Source: an uncultured Collinsella sp. (GTDB lineage: Bacteria > Actinomycetota > Coriobacteriia > Coriobacteriales > Coriobacteriaceae). Taken from it: DNA of 27,467 nt. The stretch spans positions 1-27,467 of the forward strand of contig CAUGNQ010000024.1 of NCBI GenBank assembly GCA_959600835.1, in the 5' to 3' direction. The translations under genes were made by a program, and so were the position numbers. The notes under the pieces were generated by a model. The model was not told the DNA's origin, ran no database searches, and was given only the letters and a program-made list of their open reading frames with translations. Positions 8,801 to 15,983 of the stretch are shown one piece after another. Every line of letters starts with the position of its first letter. Position 1 is the stretch's first letter.

Positions 8801-9635
8801 CGGTCTTCTTGAGGTACTTGGCGCCGATGGTGCCCATGTCCATGAGGCAGACGGGCTTGGTGTCGCGACCGAGTTCGTGGCGCATCTCCATGTAGCGGTC
8901 GAAGGCCTGCTGCACCACGGCGTCGTCGATCGTCACGTCGTCCAGGACGGTGCCGAAGGTGGTGTGGCGGCAGTGATCGGACCAGTAGGTGTCGATCACG
9001 CGGATCTCGGTGATGGTGGGGTCGCGATCCTCATCGCGGAAGTACTGCTGGCAGAAGGCGATGTCCGCCTCGTCCATGGCAAGGCCGCGCTCGGAAATAA
9101 AGGCGGCAAGGCCGGCTTCGTCGAGCTCGCGGAAACCGTCGAGCACCTCGACGGGCTGGGGCTCGGGGGTCTCCATGTACAGCGTCTCGGGCAGGTCGAG
9201 CGAGGCGATGCGCGCCTCGACGGGGTTCACCACGTAGTGCTTGATGGCATCAATGGCGGCCTCGTCCAGAGCGCCCGAGATCATATAGACCTTGGCGGAG
9301 CGCACGGCGGGGCGCTCGCCCTGGCTGATGAGCTGCACGCACTCGCTGGCGGAGTCGGCGCGCTGGTCAAACTGGCCAGGCAGGAATTCGACGGCAAAGA
9401 CGGCGCCATCGCTTGCGGGGAGCTCGTCGTAGGTCACATCGACCTGGGGCTCGCTAAAGACGGTCGGCACGCAGGACCGGAAAAGCTCCTTGTCGATGCC
9501 CTCGACGTCGTAGCGGTTGATAATCCTCAGGGCCTCGATGCCCTTGATGCCGAGAATTTCGGTCAGCTCGCCCTTGAGCTGCTGAGCCTCGACGTCGAAC
9601 CCGGGTTTCTTCTCCACGTAGATACGAGAGACCAT
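5889..9635 (-). CDS. purL: Phosphoribosylformylglycinamidine synthase, single-chain form
   Basis: At 1248 residues this is the large form of PurL that joins the PurS-like, synthetase and glutaminase parts. It converts FGAR, glutamine and ATP to FGAM in purine synthesis. E315THNHPTEIEPFGG is the nucleotide-binding motif, DFGAGGVSVSVGELADG lies in the second half of the synthetase, and the C-terminal amidotransferase shows GGFSGGDEPDG, nucleophile Cys1085 in GICNGFQ, His1152 in ISHGEGRF and a closing HAERRGDN. The length and sequence fit the clade found in Firmicutes and Coriobacteriia rather than the proteobacterial one (family knowledge). ATG at 9635 is chosen for its AGGA site 6 nt upstream; the frame stays open to 9743. 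No other pur gene is adjacent. The 184-nt gap to the divergent antiporter gene shows no riboswitch that I can recognise. Confidence 0.96.
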   Translation of the reverse strand: MVSRIYVEKKPGFDVEAQQLKGELTEILGIKGIEALRIINRYDVEGIDKELFRSCVPTVFSEPQVDVTYDELPASDGAVFAVEFLPGQFDQRADSASECVQLISQGERPAVRSAKVYMISGALDEAAIDAIKHYVVNPVEARIASLDLPETLYMETPEPQPVEVLDGFRELDEAGLAAFISERGLAMDEADIAFCQQYFRDEDRDPTITEIRVIDTYWSDHCRHTTFGTVLDDVTIDDAVVQQAFDRYMEMRHELGRDTKPVCLMDMGTIGAKYLKKTGVMTDVDESEEINACTVKVKVDVDGEDQDWLFLFKNETHNHPTEIEPFGGAATCVGGAIRDPLSGRSYVYQAMRVTGAGDPTVPVSETLEGKLPQRKLVTTAAAGYSSYGNQIGLATGQVNELYHPGYVAKRMEVGAVVGATPANHVRRECPAPTDKIILLGGRTGRDGIGGATGSSKTQNTESIETSGAEVQKGNAPVERKLQRLFRRGDACRLIKRCNDFGAGGVSVSVGELADGLYVDLDTVTKKYDGLDGTELAISESQERMACAVADGDVEEFMGYAAEENLEATVIAEVTAEPRMRMAWNGVAIVDLSREFLNSNGAPKHQVAHVCARSVWQPSWAGTTLAERMTSLVTDLNVASNKGLSERFDSTIGAATVLMPFGGKTQLTPSSAMVAKFPVDGETTTASAMAWGFNPYLMEADQFAGAYLSVVESIAKLVAAGFEHKRAYLSFQEYFERLRTEAERWGKPMAAVLGALMAQVDLGAGAIGGKDSMSGSFEDETGELNVPPTLISFAVAVGKAARAVSPEFKGLTHRVVRIAPATYGEDYRPDAQQLLAAFDAVEALTANGNALAISTPGYGCGAESLFKMCVGNQIGIELAEDVDVESLFTPLYGSFIVELAEDAELPEVADGVVVEPLGTTVEGYVIDTGSEVIELAELQEAWESGIEGVFAYRSAGETPEVETIDFRAKDIHVYGGAKIARPRVIIPVFPGNNCEYDSARAFRAAGAEADTFVINNLTPEAVAESTRELARRIRASQIVMIPGGFSGGDEPDGSAKFITAFFRAPEVTEAVRDLLKARDGLMLGICNGFQALIKLGLVPYGDIVDATPDAPTLTFNTIGRHQSRLVRTRISSNLSPWLSQCSLDDPYTVAISHGEGRFVANDEVLAQLIANGQVATQYVGENGKPSMDLSVNPNGSALAIEGITSPDGRVLGKMGHAERRGDNLYRNVPEHVPGDKFMPIFESGVAYFA

Positions 9636-9819
9636 TGGTTCCTGCCTTCCTGATCGGTTGGGCGTACGGTACGGTATGCGGCAGCGGTCGGTTTGCGGGG
9701 TCTGCCCTGCGGTCGCCTTGAGCCACATGTTTGTAAACCTCACTATGATACGACAGCTCGCGGCGCGTTGAGGACGGCGAGGGTGCTACAGTGAAGCGCA
9801 AACAAGAGAAAGGCATCAC

Positions 9820-11382
9820 ATGGCATTCGTTTCGCTCGCCATCATCGCACTCGTGGCCTTTGCGAGTCCTTTTATCGCCTCCGCGATTCCCGGAAAACCC
9901 GTTCCCGAGACGGTCTTTTTGCTCGTGCTCGGCGCGGTACTGGGACCCCATATGCTCGGCGTCATCCATGTAGATGCTGAGGTCTCGCTTGTGTCCGAGC
10001 TGGGCCTGGCCTTTTTGTTCCTGCTTGCCGGCTTTGAGATCGACCCCAAGAGCATCACGGGCGTCGAGGGGCGCTACGGCTTGGCGACGTGGGTCGTCAC
10101 GTTTGGTATCGCCTGGCTTGCCGTGCGCTTTACCCCGTGGTTCTCAGTCAGTCATTTCGACGGTATCGCCGTGACGCTTGCCCTCACTTCGACGGCGCTC
10201 GGTACGCTTGTGCCCATCATGCGTGAGCGCTCGCTCACCGGCACGCGCGTGGGCGACTCGATTCTCGCGTATGGCACTTGGGGCGAGCTCGGTCCCGTGC
10301 TCGCCATGTCGGTGCTGTTGTCTGCCCGCACTGGCATCCAAACGCTCGTTATCCTTGGCTTGTTTGCGGTGGTTTGCGTGTTGCTGGCCGTGGTCCCGAG
10401 CCGCTCCAAGCGCGTCGGCAGCCGCTTCTTTGCATTTGTTGAGGAGCGCGCCGATACCACGTCGCAGACCTTCGTGCGCCTGACGGTGCTCATCCTGGTC
10501 ACGCTCGTGGCGTTCTCGGCTGTCTTTGATCTCGACATCGTGTTGGGTTCTTTTGCCGCCGGCTTTGTCCTGCGCTATATCATCCCCGAGGGCAACCATA
10601 CGCTCGAGACCAAGCTCGACGGTCTGGCCTACGGTTTTTTGATTCCGGTGTTCTTTACCGTATCGGGCGCAAAGATCGATCTGACGGCCGTGGCGTCGCG
10701 CCCGGGTCTGCTCGTGGGCTTTATCGTGGCGTTGTTGATTATTCGTGCCGTGCCCATTCTTATTTCCATGAGCATTTGTCCTGCGACGCGCGATGTGTCG
10801 GCGTATGGTCGCATTACCGTGGCCCTGTACTGCACCACGGCGCTGCCGATCATCGTTGCCGTTACGAGCGTTGCCGTCAACGCGGGCGCGCTGTCGCAAG
10901 ATATTGCGTCGGTCATGGTTGCCGCCGGTGCCATCACGGTGTTCTTGATGCCATTGCTCGCGCAGCTCTTCTACCGCGTGGTGGATGCCGCACCGGTCGC
11001 CGCCGTGGCAGAGGTTGCCGAGCATCCATCCGATGCGCTCGACATCTTGCGCGCCCACCACGACCTAGCGAGCTTGCTCGCGCGCGAGCATGAGCTACTG
11101 ACTTCGCATGGCCATGGTCGCGTATTCGAGGGCCTGCCTACGCTCGATACGATTGCCGAGCGTCTTTCCGCCGAGGCAGCGAGCGGCCACATCGATGCCC
11201 GCATCGTGGACGCGGCGCACCTGCTTGCCGATAAGACCTATGGAGACGAGGTCGACCCGTCCGAGCTGACTCCGCGTGAGCGCCGCCGCCTGGAGCGCGC
11301 CAAGCTCGCTGTGCGCGAATACCGCCGCCGCATGCTGGAGCTCTATGCGCGCGAAGAAGCCGAAGACGACGACGGTAAGTAG
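9820..11382 (+). CDS. Cation:proton antiporter, CPA2 / KefB-like membrane domain
   Basis: The first 385 or so residues form about twelve hydrophobic helices. The start AIPGKPVPETVFLLVLGAVL and ELGLAFLFLLAGFEID (60-75) are typical of the Na+/H+ exchanger fold of the CPA2 family, which swaps Na+ or K+ for protons. A later ASVMVAAGAITVFLMPLLAQ helix ends the membrane part. There is no TrkA-N/RCK domain as in KefC. Instead about 130 charged residues follow, including TPRERRRLERAKLAVREYRR and an acidic end, probably a cytoplasmic helical regulator. ATG 9820 follows AGAAAGG by 6 nt. The gene is divergent from purL and its 3' end runs into the left repeat element, whose hairpins may terminate it. 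Confidence 0.88.
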   Translation: MAFVSLAIIALVAFASPFIASAIPGKPVPETVFLLVLGAVLGPHMLGVIHVDAEVSLVSELGLAFLFLLAGFEIDPKSITGVEGRYGLATWVVTFGIAWLAVRFTPWFSVSHFDGIAVTLALTSTALGTLVPIMRERSLTGTRVGDSILAYGTWGELGPVLAMSVLLSARTGIQTLVILGLFAVVCVLLAVVPSRSKRVGSRFFAFVEERADTTSQTFVRLTVLILVTLVAFSAVFDLDIVLGSFAAGFVLRYIIPEGNHTLETKLDGLAYGFLIPVFFTVSGAKIDLTAVASRPGLLVGFIVALLIIRAVPILISMSICPATRDVSAYGRITVALYCTTALPIIVAVTSVAVNAGALSQDIASVMVAAGAITVFLMPLLAQLFYRVVDAAPVAAVAEVAEHPSDALDILRAHHDLASLLAREHELLTSHGHGRVFEGLPTLDTIAERLSAEAASGHIDARIVDAAHLLADKTYGDEVDPSELTPRERRRLERAKLAVREYRRRMLELYAREEAEDDDGK

Positions 11383-11397
11383 TCGATACTTTCTCGG

Positions 11398-11623
11398 GGA
11401 AGCCGCGTCCCGCTTTGAAGGCTCGGAACGGGATGTGGTTTCCGAAACGGGGGCCGTTGGGAAGCTGTGTCCCGGAATGGGCGCTCAGAGTGGGATGCAG
11501 TTTCCGCGAGAGGCTCGTTAGGGAAAGCGCATCCCATTCTGAGCCGGAATTATGGGACGCAGTTTCCTTTTCGAATAGAAGGAGGTGCGCTGCCTGCGGT
11601 TGATGCAGACAGCGTGCCTTCTT
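11398..11623. repeat. Left palindromic repeat element: three 46-nt units plus terminal hairpin
   Basis: Three 46-nt palindromic units start at 11398, 11460 and 11522, exactly 62 nt apart, with 16-nt spacers. Each begins GGAA and ends GTTTCC, with the two ends able to pair through about 15 positions including G-T pairs. After them, 11579-11597 pairs with 11605-11623 in a 19-bp stem with three wobbles and one mismatch, loop GGTTGAT. The second unit with its edges is identical over 49 bp to the right copy at 18236-18284. This fills most of the 420-nt gap after the antiporter gene and may act as its terminator. The remaining 11624-11802 is AT-rich and holds the Fic promoter. Confidence 0.8.
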
Positions 11624-11731
11624 GCATAAAGCTCTGCTGAGGTTTGAAATTAGCTCGCTATGTAAAAAAGAACCCTTAATTCCCAATACTTCAAATTCTG
11701 AAATTAGACAATGCATTTCTTGAGTCTTAAT

Positions 11732-11760
11732 TGCAAATATCGGATATATTCGAAATAATG
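11732..11760 (+). promoter_or_regulatory. Predicted sigma-70 type promoter of the Fic gene
   Basis: TTGCAA (11732-11737) and AATAAT (11755-11760) are separated by 17 nt, matching the consensus at 4 and 5 of 6 positions. The -10 box ends 42 nt before the ATG, and the Fic ribosome site AAAGGAG (11786-11792) follows. The whole stretch is AT-rich compared with neighbouring genes. Confidence 0.5.
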
Positions 11761-11802
11761 AAAGACGATTAAGCTATTTGATTTCAAAGGAGCGATGAAG
11801 CG

Positions 11803-13044
11803 ATGGCGTACAAGACGCTCGAAAAACTCTTTTATGCAGATCCAAGCTCCGATCGTTATGCTTGCCATGACGAGCTGCTGCGCGAGCGCCTTACTGCCGA
11901 CGGCACGGTGCGGACTGGAATTCACCTTGAGCATGGTGAACTGTTCGCTTGTGTTCCTTTGAACCTGTCCGTTGCTAGCGAGCGGATCCTCAGAAAAGAG
12001 CGAAAGATTTCCAACCTGTGGAACAGCTTGCCTTATGTGGCTTTGGGGGCCTCGATTCGTTCGCTGGTGCTTGAGGAGGTTGTTTTCAGCAACGAGATGG
12101 AGGGTGTGCACAGCACGCGGCGCCAGATTGAAGCGGCGCTGGAGTCTGCGGAGGATGCTGCGGCCGAACTTTGCGGTGCCGCCGAAAAGGAGCACACTCC
12201 TTTTATTGAATTCGCTCGCCTCTACCTTCAGCTGGTGGATGGTTCAAGTCGTCCCGGCAAACCCGAGGATATTCGCGAGATTTTCGATGCCGTCACTAAG
12301 GGCGTGCTTGACCCGAAGGACCGTCCGGATGGCAAGATGTTCCGTTTGGGTCCCGTTGTGATTGAGAACAGTCGGGGCAAGATTCTCCATCAGGGTGTTT
12401 CCTCGGAGCCCGAAATCATTGACCTCCTTGGCAAGATGATAGAGTTGGGCAATCGCGAAGATGTCCCAAGCCTCTATGCAGCCTCAATCTGCCATTTTCT
12501 CTTTGAGTATATTCACCCCTTCTATGACGGTAACGGGAGAACGGGGAGGTATCTTCTCGCGTTGAGCCTGAACGAGACGTTGTCGCAGCCTACGGTGTTG
12601 TCGCTCTCTAGGACGATTGCTGAGAATAAAACCGCATATTACAAGGCGTTTGACGTGGTGGAGAGGCCCCTTAACGGTAGCGAGGCTACTCCGTTTGTTG
12701 CAATGATGCTTGATTTGGTCGAGCAAGCGCAAGATGCCGTTCTGAGCGATTTGGCCGAAAAGCGCGTACAACTCGATGATCTCAAGCGGGCGATCGATGA
12801 ACTCGACGATACGTTTACCGAAAGGGCAAAAGATATTCTGTTTTATGCGGCACAGATGCATATCTTCGGTGCCTTTGGTGAATCTACGCTTGATGGTGTG
12901 TCGGGCTATCTCGATGTGACAAAGCCGACAGCGAGTAGGTCATTGTCGAGCCTAATCGCTGCCGGATATTTAGAAAAGGTGTCCGCAAGGCCGCTCGTGT
13001 GCAAGATGACGGTGGCGGGACTTAATCTGCTCGGGCTAGAGTGA
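11803..13044 (+). CDS. Fic family AMP-transferase with N-terminal inhibitory motif and C-terminal winged helix
   Basis: A 413-residue Fic protein. The active-site motif is a full HPFYDGNGRTGR starting at His238, so the catalytic His and the phosphate-binding loop are intact; the reaction is expected to be transfer of AMP from ATP to a protein hydroxyl. SNEMEG at 96-101 matches the inhibitory helix pattern S/T-xxx-E-G/N, with Glu100 as the autoinhibitory residue, which places it in the class with an internal N-terminal inhibitor. The last 90 residues (VSGYLDVTKPTASRSLSSLI) look like a winged-helix DNA-binding domain, common in Fic proteins of this length. ATG 11803 has AAAGGAG 10 nt upstream. 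No antitoxin gene adjoins it. It is convergent with the island operon; its target is unknown. Confidence 0.93.
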   Translation: MAYKTLEKLFYADPSSDRYACHDELLRERLTADGTVRTGIHLEHGELFACVPLNLSVASERILRKERKISNLWNSLPYVALGASIRSLVLEEVVFSNEMEGVHSTRRQIEAALESAEDAAAELCGAAEKEHTPFIEFARLYLQLVDGSSRPGKPEDIREIFDAVTKGVLDPKDRPDGKMFRLGPVVIENSRGKILHQGVSSEPEIIDLLGKMIELGNREDVPSLYAASICHFLFEYIHPFYDGNGRTGRYLLALSLNETLSQPTVLSLSRTIAENKTAYYKAFDVVERPLNGSEATPFVAMMLDLVEQAQDAVLSDLAEKRVQLDDLKRAIDELDDTFTERAKDILFYAAQMHIFGAFGESTLDGVSGYLDVTKPTASRSLSSLIAAGYLEKVSARPLVCKMTVAGLNLLGLE

Positions 13045-13171
13045 ACATCGGTTATCAGACAAATGAACACTCCGAGCGTTTGCCCGCCATTCCTCCATGG
13101 TGTGAAATCGCTCTTATCCCATTGAGGCGCCTTTGAGGTCGCCAATGGACTGTTGCGGCAAGCGGTGAAAG

Positions 13172-14653
13172 CTATGATTCAATTTCGTTCGACACGTACG
13201 CCATGAGTTCATCGTCTAAGGCCTTCAAAGAGTCTTTGATTTCCCGCCTGCGCGCGCGGGCCTGTTCTATTTTTGTGTCACATTCTCGTTTCGCTTTGAA
13301 TTCGAATGGACTGAAGAAAGAACGTCTGCTCTTAAGCTCTCGAAGTTCGTTCCCCAAACGGTCAAATTCATCTTCGAGCGCTTGTTTTTGCGACTTTTTA
13401 ACAGGATTATCTAACCAATATTTGGCTTGGAGCTCTGCTTCTTTTTCAGCGCGCTCACGTTCCTTCTTCTTCTCGGGGTCGTATTCGTCACGCTTTGCCA
13501 TGTCCTTTTCTAACTGTTCTCTCCGAAGCTGCTTTGCCTCATCGCTAAGGAAAAAGCCGTCGTTTGTTATTTGTTCGCTGGAGTGCTCGTAGTATCCGTA
13601 GTATCGGCGATTTGTTCGAACTTTGATACATAGCTCCTCGAGACTGCACAATATGCCCCAGCATCTTAAGAGCATCTCGTCTGTGGCAGTACCTTGTTTA
13701 GTGACTTTATTGTCAAAGAGGTCGATAGCTAAGCGAGCCGCTTTTATGCAACTATCGTACGCATCTATGCATAGATCAAAAGCTTCTTTTTCGTTGTCAT
13801 AGTCGAAATCATCTGTCGCGTAGTAATCAAATACACGGACCTTGTTCCACCGTTCCGACCATGTGGAGCAGCCGTTGACCGCAGACTTTAGGATCGTGAT
13901 TGCAGCATTGTAATACATTGATGAAATGTTGCGCGCTGCAAGACCGGAAAGGTCTTCGGTAAGGGCGCCGAGGAGATCTTCGATATTCTCGGGTATCTTG
14001 GCACTCTCCCCCTGCTCTTTGCTGAGCCTCTTTACGGCAGCCGTTTGTAATTCGCACACGGCCTCTATATTTTTCCATTGGAGTTCACGCGACTGTAGGT
14101 GACGAATGAGCCCCGATTGAATTAACTCTAGATTCTTCGCATTCGGTAGATTTGCAAGTTCCTGGCAGAAATAGTCTATCTCAGAGTTTGCGATAGCTCG
14201 CAAATGCTCAATGAAACCTATCGCTATGTTTAGCGCGGTGTTTATCTCATCAAAATCTGATGGGGCTCGATTTAGCAGCTTTAGCATATTAATGCATGCT
14301 GCATTTGATTCCGACAAGCGATCGTTGTCAAACGTGAGCTGCCAGTCTATCGCTTTTGCCTTTATTGACCATGCCTCGGCGTTCTTAAGATCAATCTCGA
14401 GGGCCATGGAGGCATATTTCTCAGCATCAGCGTTGTTACCGGCTTTTTGAGCGGTTCTGGCCAAGGCGAGATATCGATCGACATCTTCAGTGCGGTCTGT
14501 TTTCACTGTGCCTTCGACTTGGACAACACCTTCGACCATCATTTTCTTTGCGGTTTCAAGCGTATATTTCATTCCACAGCTTTGACAGACGAAAAAGTCT
14601 CCATCCTTGATAATCTCTGTGCTACCGCAGAGCTCGCATTGTAGCGCTTTCAT
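13172..14653 (-). CDS. Zinc-ribbon, TPR and coiled-coil protein; last gene of the island operon
   Basis: A 493-residue soluble protein. Cys6, Cys9, Cys23 and Cys26 form an N-terminal CxxC...CxxC zinc ribbon. Residues 58-102 (YLALARTAQKAGNNADAEKY and following) resemble a TPR-like helical pair. The middle is helical with no recognised family, and residues 375-485 are rich in Lys, Glu and Arg and probably form a coiled coil. No enzyme motif is seen. The ATG overlaps the stop of the TIR gene (ATGA, 4 nt), so it is translationally coupled. The architecture suggests an adaptor or scaffold for other products of the operon (inference). The 127-nt gap to the convergent Fic gene shows no clear terminator. 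Confidence 0.8.
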   Translation of the reverse strand: MKALQCELCGSTEIIKDGDFFVCQSCGMKYTLETAKKMMVEGVVQVEGTVKTDRTEDVDRYLALARTAQKAGNNADAEKYASMALEIDLKNAEAWSIKAKAIDWQLTFDNDRLSESNAACINMLKLLNRAPSDFDEINTALNIAIGFIEHLRAIANSEIDYFCQELANLPNAKNLELIQSGLIRHLQSRELQWKNIEAVCELQTAAVKRLSKEQGESAKIPENIEDLLGALTEDLSGLAARNISSMYYNAAITILKSAVNGCSTWSERWNKVRVFDYYATDDFDYDNEKEAFDLCIDAYDSCIKAARLAIDLFDNKVTKQGTATDEMLLRCWGILCSLEELCIKVRTNRRYYGYYEHSSEQITNDGFFLSDEAKQLRREQLEKDMAKRDEYDPEKKKERERAEKEAELQAKYWLDNPVKKSQKQALEDEFDRLGNELRELKSRRSFFSPFEFKAKRECDTKIEQARARRREIKDSLKALDDELMAYVSNEIES

Positions 14654-15309
14654 TTCGATTGCTCCATTTCATACCCCTTGCTGTTCATTTCCCGTATTAG
14701 TTTCTGCTTTATCTCAAAAACGTCTTCCTTGTAAGGGAGATATAAGATGCCGTTTATATCGGACGGTTTTTCTATTGGTGGGTCGGCTTCTTTGAGAAGG
14801 ATCGCGGTCCTAGACCTGCCGAATTTCATCAGTAGCATCCCAAGCTCCAAAACTACGTTCTGGCGAGCTCTTGGCTGCGGTCGATCCTGTTTATTCTTTG
14901 GATAGCCTATATCGTCCGGGGTCATAAGTACTATCCCGAAATTAGCGCAAGGGATGTATTCCATTAGTTGTTCGATTACTGTTCGGCCCCCTATAGGCTG
15001 ATTATCGAGAAAAATAGGCTCGAGATTTAACTCTTCGAGAAGACGTTGGAGTTGGTTTCGTGCGGTTTTATCGTGGCCGTAAACAACGAAAACTTTGTTG
15101 TTTGGTTCATCAATGATTTCATCTTCGATGGCTTTTCGGACCTGATCAGCGTTATTTCCTTGACAAAAGAAGCCGCCGCTGTCGTAGACATATACGGCTG
15201 TTCCACTCTCGAGCTTTATTCGATAGCCAATAGTTTTGTATCTCCGGGTCGTTTTTACTGGAATTTCTTTTGAAATAAGAAGCGAGATTAATTTATCCTT
15301 ATCGATCAT
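14650..15309 (-). CDS. TIR-like nucleotide-binding protein (CBASS Cap12 / Pycsar TIR family, PF10137-type)
   Basis: The 219-residue protein has a TIR-like domain at about 72-193: KVFVVYGHDKTAR, GGRTVIEQL, FGIVLMTPDDIGYP, RARQNVVLELGMLLMKFGR and PSDINGILYLP. These match the PF10137 family, whose members in CBASS (Cap12) and Pycsar destroy NAD+ when triggered; Glu155 in NVVLELG is the expected catalytic residue. Residues 1-65 form a separate small alpha/beta module (IKLESGTAVYVYDSGGFFCQ) that reminds me of the TBP-like N-terminal domain of RNase HIII; this is weak. Unlike Cap12 or Pycsar effectors, no cyclic nucleotide sensor such as STING and no neighbouring cyclase is seen. It starts 1 nt inside the stop of the membrane protein gene (TAATG). 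Confidence 0.88.
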   Translation of the reverse strand: MIDKDKLISLLISKEIPVKTTRRYKTIGYRIKLESGTAVYVYDSGGFFCQGNNADQVRKAIEDEIIDEPNNKVFVVYGHDKTARNQLQRLLEELNLEPIFLDNQPIGGRTVIEQLMEYIPCANFGIVLMTPDDIGYPKNKQDRPQPRARQNVVLELGMLLMKFGRSRTAILLKEADPPIEKPSDINGILYLPYKEDVFEIKQKLIREMNSKGYEMEQSK

Positions 15310-15983
15310 TAGCTGTCCTTGCTTGCTTTAACCAGTGCTGCTCTTTGCCTTATCAATGAAGTCATGCGCAATATTTTCGAGTTCGCGCCTTCGATATCGT
15401 TTGATTCGATTGATTGCGATAGATCACGAAGTGCGCTCGATATTTCGTCTTCAACTTGAGCGCTTGCTTCACAACTGGCGGGGTCGGCAAGGCTTGAAGT
15501 TTCCAAGAAGCTGGTCATTGATGCGCGCAACTCTGAAGGTGATTCATCTAGAAGCAGTCTTAGCTGAAGTTCAAGGTTCTGCATGGATTGCGATTTGCTT
15601 GAAATTTGGTTTTCAATGGTAGATGCGTGAGATTCGGAAGCGCCTGTTGCGAAGAGCGTGGCTGTCGCAGCGCTTGCTAGCAGAAAACTGAGAATTGGAA
15701 TTGCTGGAAGCGCCTCTGTTTTTAACGCGGACCCTAGTATGCCTAGCAACAATTGGACTGCAAACGATACGCCAATAACAAGTATCTTTGAGATACCAAA
15801 TATCTTAAGATTCTTTTGGGGTCCAAATAACAAGGTTGAAACCACCAGGGCGAGCATGACCAAAGAGAATGCGCTCTCAATCCAAAAAGTGGTTGAGGGT
15901 CCAAATAAAAGTATTGTCACGCTTTCGATAGCTATGAAGAGGGCTACGGGGATTGCTGCAATATATGCCTGTGTGTTCTTCAT
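15309..15983 (-). CDS. Four-helix membrane protein of the island operon
   Basis: A 224-residue protein I do not recognise. Four hydrophobic segments are visible at about 6-28, 34-54, 62-86 and 92-113. The C-terminal 110 residues are soluble and helical (SSKSQSMQNLELQLRLLLDE and a second helix ending IRQRAALVKASKDS), probably cytoplasmic. ATG 15983 is chosen because it overlaps the SPFH stop as TAATG and has a strong GGAGGT ribosome site 5 nt upstream; the frame extends to 16046 without one. Its place between an SPFH protein and a TIR protein suggests a membrane anchor, sensor or pore for the system. It resembles SLATT-type effectors in having membrane helices plus a helical tail, but I see no sequence support for that family. 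Confidence 0.75.
   Translation of the reverse strand: MKNTQAYIAAIPVALFIAIESVTILLFGPSTTFWIESAFSLVMLALVVSTLLFGPQKNLKIFGISKILVIGVSFAVQLLLGILGSALKTEALPAIPILSFLLASAATATLFATGASESHASTIENQISSKSQSMQNLELQLRLLLDESPSELRASMTSFLETSSLADPASCEASAQVEDEISSALRDLSQSIESNDIEGANSKILRMTSLIRQRAALVKASKDS

Noticed and set aside
5391..9653. A 1420-codon open frame antisense to purL
   Set aside because: It mirrors the codon pattern of the GC-rich purL gene, is unusually rich in Gly, Asp, Leu and Val with no domain, and purL on the other strand is certain. It also runs across the purL terminator into the EamA gene.
9820..11382. Naming the antiporter KefB or KefC
   Set aside because: The membrane domain fits CPA2, but the nucleotide-binding KTN domain that defines Kef systems is absent.
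11398..11567. CRISPR-like array of three 46-nt repeats with 16-nt spacers
   Set aside because: Spacers are far too short and the units are diverged and palindromic over their whole length; no cas gene is present.
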